From contig JANFAH010000016.1 of NCBI GenBank assembly GCA_024663395.1, forward strand, positions 992,001-1,056,000: a stretch of 64,000 nt of DNA, in the 5' to 3' direction. The position numbers and the translations under genes are program-made. Below, one piece after another: positions 54,924 to 64,000 of the stretch (the stretch's first letter is position 1; every line of letters starts with the position of its first letter). Below the pieces are notes generated by a model. It worked only from the letters and a program-made list of their open reading frames with translations, was not told where the DNA came from and made no database searches. Source of the stretch: Pisolithus tinctorius (lineage: Eukaryota; Basidiomycota; Agaricomycetes; Boletales; Pisolithaceae).

Positions 54924-56423
54924 TCACATCTCCAACAGCCCCAGCATCTGGTGGATCTGGGTCAACTCAAACTCCTCATTGTCCGCCCTACCCTCCAGCA
55001 GTCGGACGCGCTCAGCAAGAGTCTCGCGCGTAGTCGATTCACTCGGGTTTGCGACCTGCAGAGTTTCTTCAACTGGAGGACCTTCAGACTCGTCCTGCGC
55101 ACTGACGACGGGTGCGGGTGGATCGTCCAATAAACCCGTCGGTCTGCCAAAAAGTCCACCGTCGCCAAGGTCTCCCGGATTGTCCATCGGTGGCGGAGTT
55201 AGCTCCGGATGAGGTCGTGGTACAGGGGTTGCTGATGGAAGGAACAGAGGTGGAGGCTTGTCAGAAGACAACGGGGGACTTGCTCGAGGTGTTGGATGCT
55301 CGGGAAGTGGTTCGGAGTTTTGCCTGGGAGGTGGTTTGCAAGCAGGGATTCGAAGCTTCAACCCGGTCAACACCGGAGTTTCAGTCGTCACCGTTACTGA
55401 TTTGACCCGTTTATGTGACGGGCCAGCGGCCGTCTCTCCACTTCCAGCGTTCTTGCACTGTGTTATGGTTCAGTGTCCTCGTTCGTCACGTCGCGATCAG
55501 CTCGTACTCACCTTCCTACCCACTCTGAGCGATCGGCTACATTTCCGCTTGGCCTGCCTGCATCGCTCGCACGACTCCCCAGGTAGCCCTTCGCACACTG
55601 CATTTACCTTTGCGCACTCCCTGCATCGAAGGTCGGCTTCAGCTGCCGGAGCACCAGTTTTCGATGGGTCAGGGTTCGGTGGGTGTTCGCCTTCGTCGTT
55701 CTCCAATTCATCGACTTCGTCTGTGGCCTGTGGAGTTTTTCTGAACATTAGCCATCGCGCTCGGAGTTTCCTGGAGGGTAGGACGTACCTTTTCCTTGCC
55801 CTTCCCCTTGCCTGTACTATCCGTCTGTCGCCTCACTGGTCGTCCAGCCCCCCCCGACGACTCCCCTGCTTCAGTGTCGCTGGGCGCGCAGCCTTGACCT
55901 TCACCTGTTGCTGTTGCTGACTGTCTACGCATGCGCATAGCAGGTTCTCTTGTCAACCTCTCCGCCTCGAGCTGTGCCCTCAACTCTACCCTCTCCTGGT
56001 AGTCTTCGAAGATGTCGTCGATGCGGATTCATCTTTGCTCCACTGGGCGCCGGAGGTCAGCGATGGCAATGGCTCCCGGGACTAAAAGGTTCTGGCACAT
56101 CGCAGATTCCTCGGTGTAGTCGTGCATACACTCGTCGCGAACCTTCGGTACGGTAATTCCGTTGTCGTCGACATATTTCCACCATGAGCGAATGCCGGTC
56201 TGCGGAACTCTGTCAATGCGCGACACACTGCAGTGGAAGGTTTACTCACCCAAGTCTTGTCCCAGTCCTCCACCCATGCGTAGATCGTCTCCAACCTCTC
56301 CTCTGGCTGTGGCGCCGTCTCGATCAAGTCCCAGACGTGCCCTAGAGCTGCTGCGAGCGCCGTGGTCGCCTGGTCCCTCATGCTGAACACGGGACGCGCA
56401 TCGTTGACTGAGTAGGCTTGCAT
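54924..56423 (-). pseudogene. Antisense Zn2Cys6-type gene carried by Y, four exons, one TGA
   Basis: Minus-strand exons 56423-56250, 56199-55789, 55727-55512 and 55457-54924, with 50-, 61- and 54-nt GT-AG introns and all junctions in frame, total 444 codons. Exon 1 reads MQAYSVNDARPVFSMRDQ...WVEDWDKTW, exon 2 TGIRSWWKYVDDNGITVPKV. Exon 3 holds a Cys cluster CRECAKVNAVCEGLPGESCERCRQAKRKC (C-x2-C-x6-C-x7-C-x2-C-x6-C), which fits the fungal zinc-cluster DNA-binding pattern. Exon 4 is proline-rich and ends in a predicted coiled coil (ETLAERVRLLEGRADNEEFELTQIHQMLGLLEM). A TGA at 56029-56031 (EQR-stop-IRIDDIFEDYQ) interrupts exon 2. Introns survive because the gene is antisense to the genomic RNA. 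It may regulate the element or be a captured host gene. Confidence 0.75.
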
Positions 56424-56692
56424 AGTAGTTGGTGAGGGTAGCGGGTGTCTGAGGACGAGGTGGTGGAATATCAAGGGTGAATCTGACGATGAGACGTTCC
56501 TGGGCAAGTTTTTAATTCCGAAGGGCTGCTGCTGACGTGTTATCCGGGTGCGGAGTTTTTTTTGCTCACACAAGTCGTGTGGCCGAACACGAGCCTTCTT
56601 CGTTTATGTCACCTTCCGAATCTCCGCTGCCCTTCTGTCGCGACTCGATGACCTCTGACCGAGGACGGTCAGCATTCGAAGGCCCCGGGAGG

Positions 56693-57698
56693 TGTAGGGA
56701 GTAGTATACTCCCTGAGGCCGAAATAGGGATGCCAACACCAAAATTCCGCCATTACCATCCACGTCTATTGTCTTCGGAATTATCCCTTCTGCCTCGTGT
56801 GCTGCCTCGCCTGTCGAACCTTCGGAGCTCCCCGGTCCATCAATAACACACACCAGTCATCGTGCCGAAATTCCGTGTCAACATCAACCTGACATACATC
56901 TATCCAGAATTCCGCAGTCGTGCCGCTTCAACCCTCGCCTCGCCACGTAGTCAGAAAATCACGCAGATCATCAGTAAAAACTCCGGTTACCCCTCTCGTT
57001 CCTTTCCCACGAACCTTTCTCCGCAAAGCGAGAACCCCTTTCTACCTACGGCCTCTACCCTTCGCGTTCCACTCTACGGTACAGTGTACACTCGCCCTGT
57101 CGGAAGATACCCGTCTTTCCTGTTGTATTTCTCAGTTACTACCTTGCAGTTTGTTTTCACACGTTGCTGTATGGCTTTGACGTCTGACACGTCATCCCCT
57201 TTATTTTTCGGAGTTTTGCTTCTCCCGCCCCACATTTCTCCGATCAGTACCTTACTATCCATGTACTATATAATTCCGCCTCAGCGACGAAACGAAATAA
57301 TCTCTTTTGGGACCCACATTCTGTGTCTAGTGCGAGTCTAAAGAGTTCAAAGAGTCTTCGCGTCCTCTGAGTCCGCTGCATATCTGTGTCTTTGCGTCTA
57401 CTGTGTCTACCGTGTCTTCGCGTCCTTGATCCATCAGTACTCGTTTGCCTCTCCCGCGCGCTTAATTCGTCTCGGAGTTACTCCCTTGGTGCAAGATCAT
57501 TGTCCAGAATTTCAAAAGCAAGTCTGTCCCTTCCTTCGACTCTACGGAATTAAATTCTGTGACCCACATTCGACTCTTCGACCGACTCTACCATTGCATC
57601 CTACCTCTCCTTCCTACTCAGCACCCCTTGGGTCGAGCCTAGGGATTTTCCCTACAGCTTTCCCCTATTCGCACGCTACCCAGAGGTAGTGTCCCACA
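56693..57698 (+). repeat. 3' LTR of Y (1006 bp)
   Basis: Matches 45261-46268 with scattered differences. Followed by CCGG and X integrase sequence. Confidence 0.95.
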
Positions 57699-60598
57699 CC
57701 GGTCATTGACAAAGAGGCGGAGATATTGTTGCAGATCCTGGTTGAGGCGTTCCGTCTGACCATCTGTTGGAGGGTGGAAGGCAGTGGAAAGCTTGGGTTT
57801 GACCCCAAGCATCTTACAGAGCTCAGCAGTGAACACACTGGCAAACTGGGGACCGCGATCAGAGATGATGGAAGAAGGTAGACCATGTTGAGTCCACATG
57901 TGGTTGCGGAAAAGCTCAGCTGTTTGCAGCGAGGTTACCTCCTTGACGGTAGGGGCAAAGACCACCTCTTTCGAGAACCTATCTACCACCACCATGACGT
58001 TATTGAAACCCTGGGCCTCCGGTAGCTCCATGAAGTCAACTGAGATGTCAGTCCACGGGTGCTCTGGGATAGGGTTTGGAAGGAGCTTTCCTGCTGGAGG
58101 GGACCTAGAGCTTTTAGCCATTTGACAACAATGGCATGCTGAGACATAGTCTCTAACAGTGGCGGTCATTCCAGGCCAGACATAATTGCGGGAAACGAGT
58201 TCCAAAGTTTTCTTCCATCCAGGATGTCCTGCAAGCGGGGTGTCATGGTGCTTTTCCATGCAGTGAACCCTGACAGCAGGTGGAACGTAGACCTTTCCTT
58301 GGCAAACGTACAACCCCTCTCTGAGGACGGAGCCCTCTGGTTGTGGAGTTACCAAGGAGGCAGACTTCAGGGTGATGACGAGATCAGTGTCCTCCCCTAC
58401 TACCAAGGTAGCTGCCACCCTAGAGGGGTCAAGCAATGTGACTCCCTGGTTATCTGTCCCTTTCTCAGGTTCATGATCCTCCCTTCACGAAAGGGCATCT
58501 GCTTTAGCCATTGAGGAGCCGGGTTTGTACACCAGCTTGTAGTTGAACCGAGAGAGATATTGGGCCCAGCGTGCCTGGCGACGTTCCAGATTTTGCACCT
58601 TCATGAAATACTGGAGATTTGCATGGTCAATCCAGATTTCAAACTGATAAGGGGTGGCCTCAAGATAGTGTCGCCACGTTTCCAGAGCACAAATTATGGC
58701 TAACATTTCCTTATCAAAGACCTGGTAGTTTCACTCAGGAGGGGACATGGAATGGGAGTGGAAGGCGACGGGTCGCCAGAGATCATCTTCACACTTTACA
58801 GAGAGCACAGCTCCAGTGGTGAAGTCCGAGGCATCTGTTTCTAAGTGGAATTCTCTGTCTTGATCTGGGAAAGCGAGGACAGGAGCAGTGGTAAAGGCGA
58901 CCTTTAAAGCGTCAAAGGCTTGCTGTTCCCGGGGGCCCCAAGTCCAGAGCTGGTCTTTTCTTGTGAGGTCATTCAGTGGACAAGCGATCTGTGCAAAGTC
59001 CTTGATGAAACGCCAGTAAAAGTTCGCTAGTCCCAAGAAGGCTCATACTGAGCGAACCTTCATTGGAACCGGCCACTCGGTTATGGCCTTAACCTTACTC
59101 TCATCCATGCTGACCCCCTCAGTTCCAACTACCATTCCCAGAAACTCTACCTGCTTCTGCTTGAAGAAGCACTTCTCTGGTTTGATGAAGAGGTCGTTCT
59201 CTTCTAACCTTCTCAACACCTCCAGGACTATCCTGTCATGTTCCTTTTCATCATCCATTTTCGTGAAGATCATCAGATCATCGATGTAGACCACGAGGAC
59301 ATCCTCCATATCACCGAAGATGTCATTCATCATGTTTTGGAAGGTAGATGGCGAGTTGCAGAGACCGAAGTACATAACCAGCAGTTCGTAGGCCCCCTTA
59401 TGGGTGACGAAGGCGGCCTTCCACTCATCTCCTTCCTTAACGTGAACGTTGTTGTACCCCCATCAGAGATCCATCTTGGTGAAGAGCTTGCAGCCTTTGA
59501 GCCTATTGACGAGCTGAGAGATGAGGGGAAGAGGATATGCGTTTTTGACGGTGTGTTCATTAAGATATCGGTAGTCCTGTACCATGCACTTCTTTCCATC
59601 CTTCTTTGGAATGAAGAAGACGGGGGAGGTCTGGGGTGACTTTGAGGGACGTATATATCCCTTACGTAGTTGGTCCTCGAGGAAGTCCGACACCTCCTTT
59701 TGTTCTTCTACAGAGAGCGGGATGAGACGACCGCATTTGGGAGTGAAGGTTTCCTTAAGGTCGATGGCATGATCCCACGGTTTACGAAGTGGCATCCTTT
59801 CTGACTCTTCCTTTGAGAAGACTTTTAGGTACTGGTGATACTCCTTTGGGATGAGTTCTTCAGTAGTGCCAGCTCGAACCCTGGTGGAACGAAGCTTCAG
59901 GTAAAGGTACTCCATGTCTTGTGCCTCTTTTCCTCTGCCATCCTCTCTGCTCTTGTCCTTGGAGTGAGATCATGACACTCGTGAGGACAGCAGGACAGCT
60001 TCACCTGTTTCGTTTCCCAACACACCTCTGGGTTATGTTTTCGTAACCAAGTGTAGCCGAGTATAAGGGGATGTGTGCTGAGCGTGGTGACCTGAGCCCA
60101 GACAGATTCTCGATGTCCTTGATAGTTCATGACAAGGGAGGCGATATGGGTGATGTTTCCTGCTACGTTTGGGGTGCCATCAACATTAAGGACAATGACG
60201 GGTCGACCAAGCTTGATTAAAGGAACGTCATTTTCATCAGCCCATTTCTTGTCCAAGAAGGTATCGTTGGCTCCTGAATCCACCAATGCTTTTACACTCC
60301 ACTTCTTTTCTTGTCCTTCCAACACTACTTCTAACTCCAACTCAGCTTTCGGATCTGCTGTTCTTATCTTCGGGGTTTCTTTTGTCTCCTGGATAGGCGT
60401 GTTTTTATTTTTATTGCGAGAGGAATTAAGCACCGGTAGTTTTACATCCGCAGCCACGCCCACTGGGGTCGCCTCTTCAGATGGTACAGTAGTCTCTGAG
60501 TTAAATATATCCTGCTCGGTAGAGGAATCGTCAACACCTAAGACAGAAAACTTATTGTAAACGTAGCCAGTGGAGACCCGATCCTCTACTGGCCGAAC
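57699..60598 (-). pseudogene. Pol of X: protease, RT, RNase H and most of integrase
   Basis: Minus-strand pol opening in the -1 frame over the gag stop. Protease has VDSGANDTFLD (near 60275). RT has FFIPKKDGKKCMVQDYRYLN, MYFGLCNSPSTFQ and the catalytic YIDD (near 59280). RNase H and integrase follow, with the H-H-C-C finger ending CHCCQ and D, D, E in DISVDFMEL (near 58035), SDRGPQF (near 57853) and DGQTERLNQ (near 57755). Four TGA stops (59463-59465, 59043-59045, 58731-58733, 58485-58487) share one frame, each at a position where Arg is expected (for example KMDL-stop-WGYNN). One frameshift lies near 59920. Non-functional, but recent enough to align throughout. Confidence 0.88.
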
Positions 60599-61091
60599 TC
60601 TTTTCCCTGCGCCTTCATTTCGTTAATCTGCTTGTCATAAAAGAAGGCCTGCATTTCTTCGAACGACATCTGACGGAGGGCAGACTCTTGTGCCTCCTGG
60701 GTCACCTCCCGTACGTTGGGTTTAGCAGGACCCTTTCCCTTGGCACGGGGGCAATCACACTTGTAGTGGTTTCCCTGACAGTCGAAACACTTAATGTGGG
60801 AGGGGACGGGGTGAGGAGGAAAGCGAGCGGCACCAATTTCCATGGGAGCGCCATGGCCGGGTTGAGTACTGGTGGGGGTGAAGCGGGGAGAGTACGAGGG
60901 ACGGTTATATGAGGAGCGGGAAGCGGGTTCATCGGGGTAGTGATTATATAGAAGCTTAAAACAATCCCTAGCAAGGGCAGCTTCTCGGAAGGCAACAGTC
61001 ATCTGAAGATAGTTGCCCTGGGTATATCCCCTCCTTAGGGCCTCTTTTACAATGGCGGGGTGTACGGCGTTCTCCAGAAGGAAGCCGGCGG
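60586..61091 (-). pseudogene. Gag C-terminus of X
   Basis: Reads ALRRGYTQGNYLQMTVAF near its start, then a shortened zinc knuckle CFDCQGNHYKCDCP (C-x2-C-x3-H-x4-C rather than x4-H) and ends KGKEFGQ-stop, overlapping pol. The N-terminal part is separated by LTR E and lies outside the window. Confidence 0.8.
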
Positions 61092-61471
61092 TGTCACACA
61101 CCAAAGGTGTTTGGTGAGGTGGACATGGATGTAGCTGATGAATGGAGATGAAGACCATAGCCCTCATGTGAAGAAGGATGGCCAGAGATGTCGGCAGTCA
61201 TCCCTCGCACAAGAATGAGTTGCCAATGCCAAAGAAAAAGGAGGAAGCGAGTTAAGCGCCAATAAAACTCTTAAGTGCCCGTGTATGGCATTCCGGTTTT
61301 CGACGTATCTCCGCCAATTCTGCAGACACCGAAACCATTCCCACACTCGCTTGTAGTGCTCAGCCACGCGATCCTACCTTCCAAAATTGGCAAGGATTTG
61401 CGCACTCCACACATTTCTACAGCACTCCCTCCAAAAGACGCTCATTTCGCTAATTCTTCTGATATGGCCGC

Positions 61472-63299
61472 TGTGAGTCAAAGTGTGGAAAGGCAGTGGG
61501 AACCAACCAAAACCAACACAAAAGACAAAAGTAGAGCGAGTGGTGGTGTGCCTCCGCGGAACCTGGAGTGCAGAAAACCTAAATGGGGGGGAGTTTCAAT
61601 GGCAGGTGCTCCTAGCGCAAGTCGTCGACGAGTTACGCAGGAGTAGATGAATGGATGATGTCTGAGGAGGGGATGCTGAACAGAGCAGGGGTGTTCAGCC
61701 GAAAGGACTTGGGAGTAAATGGATTTCGATAGGATGTGCTCAAGAGGTTGCTGACTAAGCACTGATGATACTGCTGATGATGAATAGAGGTAGATAGACC
61801 CTTGATGGAGCCTCAACTACCAATGATATAAATGAAGACAGATAGACTCTTCCGAATGAGCCTCAACTGTCGACAACGAGATATGCTGAGCTGAGCTGAC
61901 TTCTGGATTGCTTCTTGATTGATTGATTCTGATTGATTCTGATTGATTGTCGGTAGCTAAGTACATGGGGGTTTATATACTGAGGGGGGAGCACTGCTTG
62001 TGACAAACAAGGCACAAACACTTGGTAAGTAATGAGTAAGGACTGAGTAATCATGATGAGTAAGCGAGAAATGATAAGTAAGCAAGCAAAGAAGATTGGT
62101 AAGTATTGGCAATGAACGAGTCAAGGATAGTCAAAATATCACAAAATGAGTCAAATAGAATCAGAAACTGAGTAAGCGCACTGATATCACATTAGGGGGT
62201 GGCGATGCAAGTTAGATCTCAGCGGAGACATCTCTAGATCCAAAGATGGCATGACAGATGGACGGTGTTTCCAGATAGGGAAGTATTAATTCCAGAATTG
62301 AAGGGCATGAGTCAGGTGTCAAAGGGGGCTAGGGCATTGGGGGTCTGTGGGGCAATGAGAGCATATGCGATCGCGTCTCCCACCCTTCCATCCTCTCAGC
62401 GAAGTTAACAAAAACTTCATGGACGGGGTTCTGATGGAGGAGGAGGAGAAGGGGGGACGTCTTCTGCTGGATCTTGCAGTAAGAAGGCAAGATGCATGTC
62501 ATACTCGTCATGAATGCGATCAGGGAGGCTGGAGGACAGTAGATTATACTGCAGCTGTTGCAATGCAGGAAGAATGACAGACGAGACTGGAATAAAGACA
62601 GTGCAGGGAGCAGGAAGGAACGATCCATATGCTTCATCAACTGGGGAGACTGAAACGACCACATAAGACCTTTCTAACCGAGTGACAGACCTGAGGTGAC
62701 CAAAGAACGTCCTTCTGGAAGTCATACTGACAAGGAGAACACGCTGACCAAGCTGCATGGGACGAGACGGGGCTGACAATGACGGGATGAACCAGGGGGC
62801 TTCAGGACGGAAGCTGGTGGGAATGCCTGGCAGATATACGTAGCCACTGTCTCTGGCAAATGAGACAAGCGAGATGATCAACGAAGAGGTGGCCATGATT
62901 GATGGACTTAGCGAAATGAGCGTCTGATGGATGGAGTGCTGTAGAAATGTGCAGGGTGCGAGGATCCTCTCCAAATTTGGAAGGAAGAATCGTGGGGCTG
63001 AGCACTTTAAGCGAGCATGGGAACAGAGTCGATATCTTTGGAAATGGTGGAGATACGACGAAAACCGGAATGCCATACACGGGCGCTAAAAACCTTTAAT
63101 GCGCGCTTAACTCGCTTCCTCTTTTCTCTTTAGCACTGACGACTCGATCTTGTGCGAAGGATGACTGTTCACATCCAACAGTCTTTCTTCACATGAGGCC
63201 TTTAGTCTTCATCTGCATGCTTGGGCATTGTGCGCAACTCGTCAACGAGTTAGGCAGAGTCAGCTGTAACCATGTCCACAACACCTTTGGTGTGTGACA
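61472..63299 (-). repeat. Solo long LTR, copy D (1828 bp)
   Basis: Minus orientation, 4-bp duplication CCGC (61468-61471 and 63300-63303). Same length subfamily as B. Confidence 0.93.
62417..62896 (-). CDS. LTR-encoded conserved protein (copy D, 159 aa)
   Basis: Begins MATSSLIISLVSFARD and ends SEPRP-stop. Same U3 frame as the other copies, also open upstream to 63076. Intact. Function unknown. Confidence 0.58.
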   Translation of the reverse strand: MATSSLIISLVSFARDSGYVYLPGIPTSFRPEAPWFIPSLSAPSRPMQLGQRVLLVSMTSRRTFFGHLRSVTRLERSYVVVSVSPVDEAYGSFLPAPCTVFIPVSSVILPALQQLQYNLLSSSLPDRIHDEYDMHLAFLLQDPAEDVPPSPPPPSEPRP

Positions 63300-64000
63300 C
63301 CGCCTCCACATCAATCATTTCGCTTGTCCCCTTTGCTAGGGACCATGGCTATGTATATCTACCAGGAGTTCCTACTAGCTTCCGTCCTGAAGCATCCTGG
63401 TACATCCCATCCTCGTCTGCCCCCTCTCAGCCCATCCAGCTTGGACAGCGTGTTCTTTTTGTCAGTATGACCTCTAGGAGGACATTCTTTGGTTGCCTCA
63501 GGTCTGTCATTCGCTTGGAAAGGTCTTATGTGGTCGTTTCAGTCTCTCCAGTCCAAGAAGCATATGGATCCTTCCTCCCTGCTCCCTGCAACGTCTTCAT
63601 ACCAGTCTCATCCATCATTCTTCCAAAATTGCGACAGCTACAGTATAATCTACTGTTCTCCACTCTCCCTGATCGCATCCATGACGAGTATGATGCACAT
63701 CTTGCCTCCTTATTGCAAGATACAGCAGAAGATGCTCCCCCTTCATCCTCTCTTCCAACAGAGCCTCATTCATGAAGTTTTTATTTGCTTCACTGAGAGG
63801 ACAGTAATGGGGGGAAAGTTGCGATCCCTTATGCTCCTGTCACCCCACAGACCCCCAAAGCTTGACCCCTGTTGACATCTGACTCACCCTGTCCGCTTTT
63901 GGATGTACTATATCAGCATCAGATCAGTGCTGCCTCTCTGTCATCCCACTTTGGCCCAGAAACGATCTCTTCGAGATGTGACATGCACAGCCTCCCCCTA

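Larger units (their letters stand above)
45261..57698 (+). mobile_element. Ty3/Gypsy retrotransposon 'Y', nearly complete, split by solo LTR C
   Basis: LTRs of 1008 and 1006 bp (45261-46268 and 56693-57698), target duplication CCGG (45257-45260 and 57699-57702), PBS, gag-protease, pol and an antisense gene before the 3' LTR. About 10.6 kb without LTR C. It is inserted in X's integrase. Defects: LTR C in gag, one TGA after the frameshift site, and a 105-bp duplication in pol. Confidence 0.93.
44051..61091 (-). mobile_element. Chromodomain Ty3/Gypsy element 'X', interrupted by Y and truncated by LTR E
   Basis: Minus-strand chromovirus. 3' LTR 44051-44444, polypurine tract AAGGAGGGGATAG, integrase C-terminus plus chromodomain (44456-45260), then Y (45261-57698), then the rest of integrase, RNase H, RT and protease (57699-60598) and gag (60586-61091). 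At 61092 LTR E interrupts gag, and the 5' end lies beyond the window. The two integrase halves rejoin in frame (LFVNDR/QDSWPSW) across Y's CCGG duplication. Confidence 0.9.
61464..63775 (+). pseudogene. LTR-encoded protein of copy E, split by D
   Basis: ATG-GCC-GC at 61464-61471 continues at 63304 after D and one CCGC are removed, giving MAASTSIISLVPFARDHGY and ending TEPHS-stop. By eye about 80% identical to copy B with no length change, although the flanking LTR sequence is full of indels. Many codon differences are silent (for example ATC/ATT, TCG/TCA). Before D inserted, the frame was intact. Confidence 0.65.
61092..64000 (+). repeat. Long LTR, diverged copy E (interrupted by D; runs off the right edge)
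   Basis: Plus-strand LTR starting TGTCACACACC at 61092, preceded by GCGG. It continues from 63304 after removal of D. By eye roughly 70-75% similar to copy B outside the coding part, with many indels, so a separate subfamily. Whether it is solo or the 5' LTR of an element cannot be seen. Confidence 0.85.

Noticed and set aside
55112..55920. Plus-strand frames of 97-220 codons in the 3' part of Y
   Set aside because: Antisense shadows of the spliced zinc-cluster gene, whose introns and Cys pattern are convincing.
1..64000. CRISPR arrays, rRNA or tRNA genes, bacterial-type operons
   Set aside because: No regularly spaced identical repeats, no rRNA or tRNA signatures noticed by eye; the DNA is fungal in intron and transposon content. 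A tRNA scan was not possible here.

Overview
The window looks like heterochromatic, transposon-packed DNA from a filamentous basidiomycete, most likely an Agaricomycete. The evidence is 48-68 nt GT-AG introns, Ty3/Gypsy LTR retrotransposons, a Plavaka-type (EnSpm/CACTA-like) DNA transposon, and relics of BTB-domain, integrase-core and myosin-motor chitin-synthase genes of the kind seen in mushrooms. I see no rRNA, tRNA, CRISPR or intact housekeeping gene. Family names rest on recall of sequence families, not on a search.

Nest 1 (1-22328). A decayed minus-strand integrase-core gene ('G') has been split by three insertions. These are a long-LTR Ty3/Gypsy element whose 5' LTR and gag-protease fill 1-4274 (copy A), a solo copy of the same 1.83-kb LTR (copy B, 5032-6859), and a gag-only LTR retrotransposon ('V', 7348-20955). 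V's gag is itself split by a 9.8-kb DNA transposon ('P', 8063-17878) with 12-bp inverted ends and a TC target duplication. P carries a 14-exon transposase gene that reads intact (967 aa), a 2-exon 131-aa gene on the other strand, and an intact 5-exon 575-aa gene. A BTB pseudogene follows at 21365-22328.

Middle (22393-40226). 'Z1' (22393-31834) is an LTR element with 903-bp LTRs, a 5-bp target duplication and a pyrimidine-rich interior with no recognisable gene. It contains a 2.8-kb element with 524-bp inverted repeats; a second Z copy at 38335-40226 supplies the empty site. Next come a myosin-type chitin-synthase relic, a solo LTR, and 'U', a decayed relative of V.

Nest 2 (40232-64000). A Ty3/Gypsy pol relic ('W') holds two solo LTRs and a chromodomain Ty3/Gypsy element ('X', minus strand). 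X holds a nearly complete Ty3/Gypsy element ('Y', 45261-57698), whose gag is split by another long LTR (copy C). X's gag is split by long LTR copy E, which is split in turn by copy D. Y also carries an antisense, intron-bearing Zn2Cys6-type gene between pol and its 3' LTR.

Themes across the window: (1) the 1.83-kb LTR encodes a conserved ~159-aa reading frame in its U3 region, kept in all five copies; (2) five elements with both flanks visible have 4-bp target duplications of the form N-CG-N, whereas the Z-type LTRs use 5-bp duplications; (3) Y, V, U and A share one primer-binding site and a related gag, so gag-only V/U could be mobilised by Y-like partners; (4) most nonsense mutations are TGA where Arg (CGA) is expected, and LTR pairs differ mainly at CpG, pointing to methylation-linked decay.
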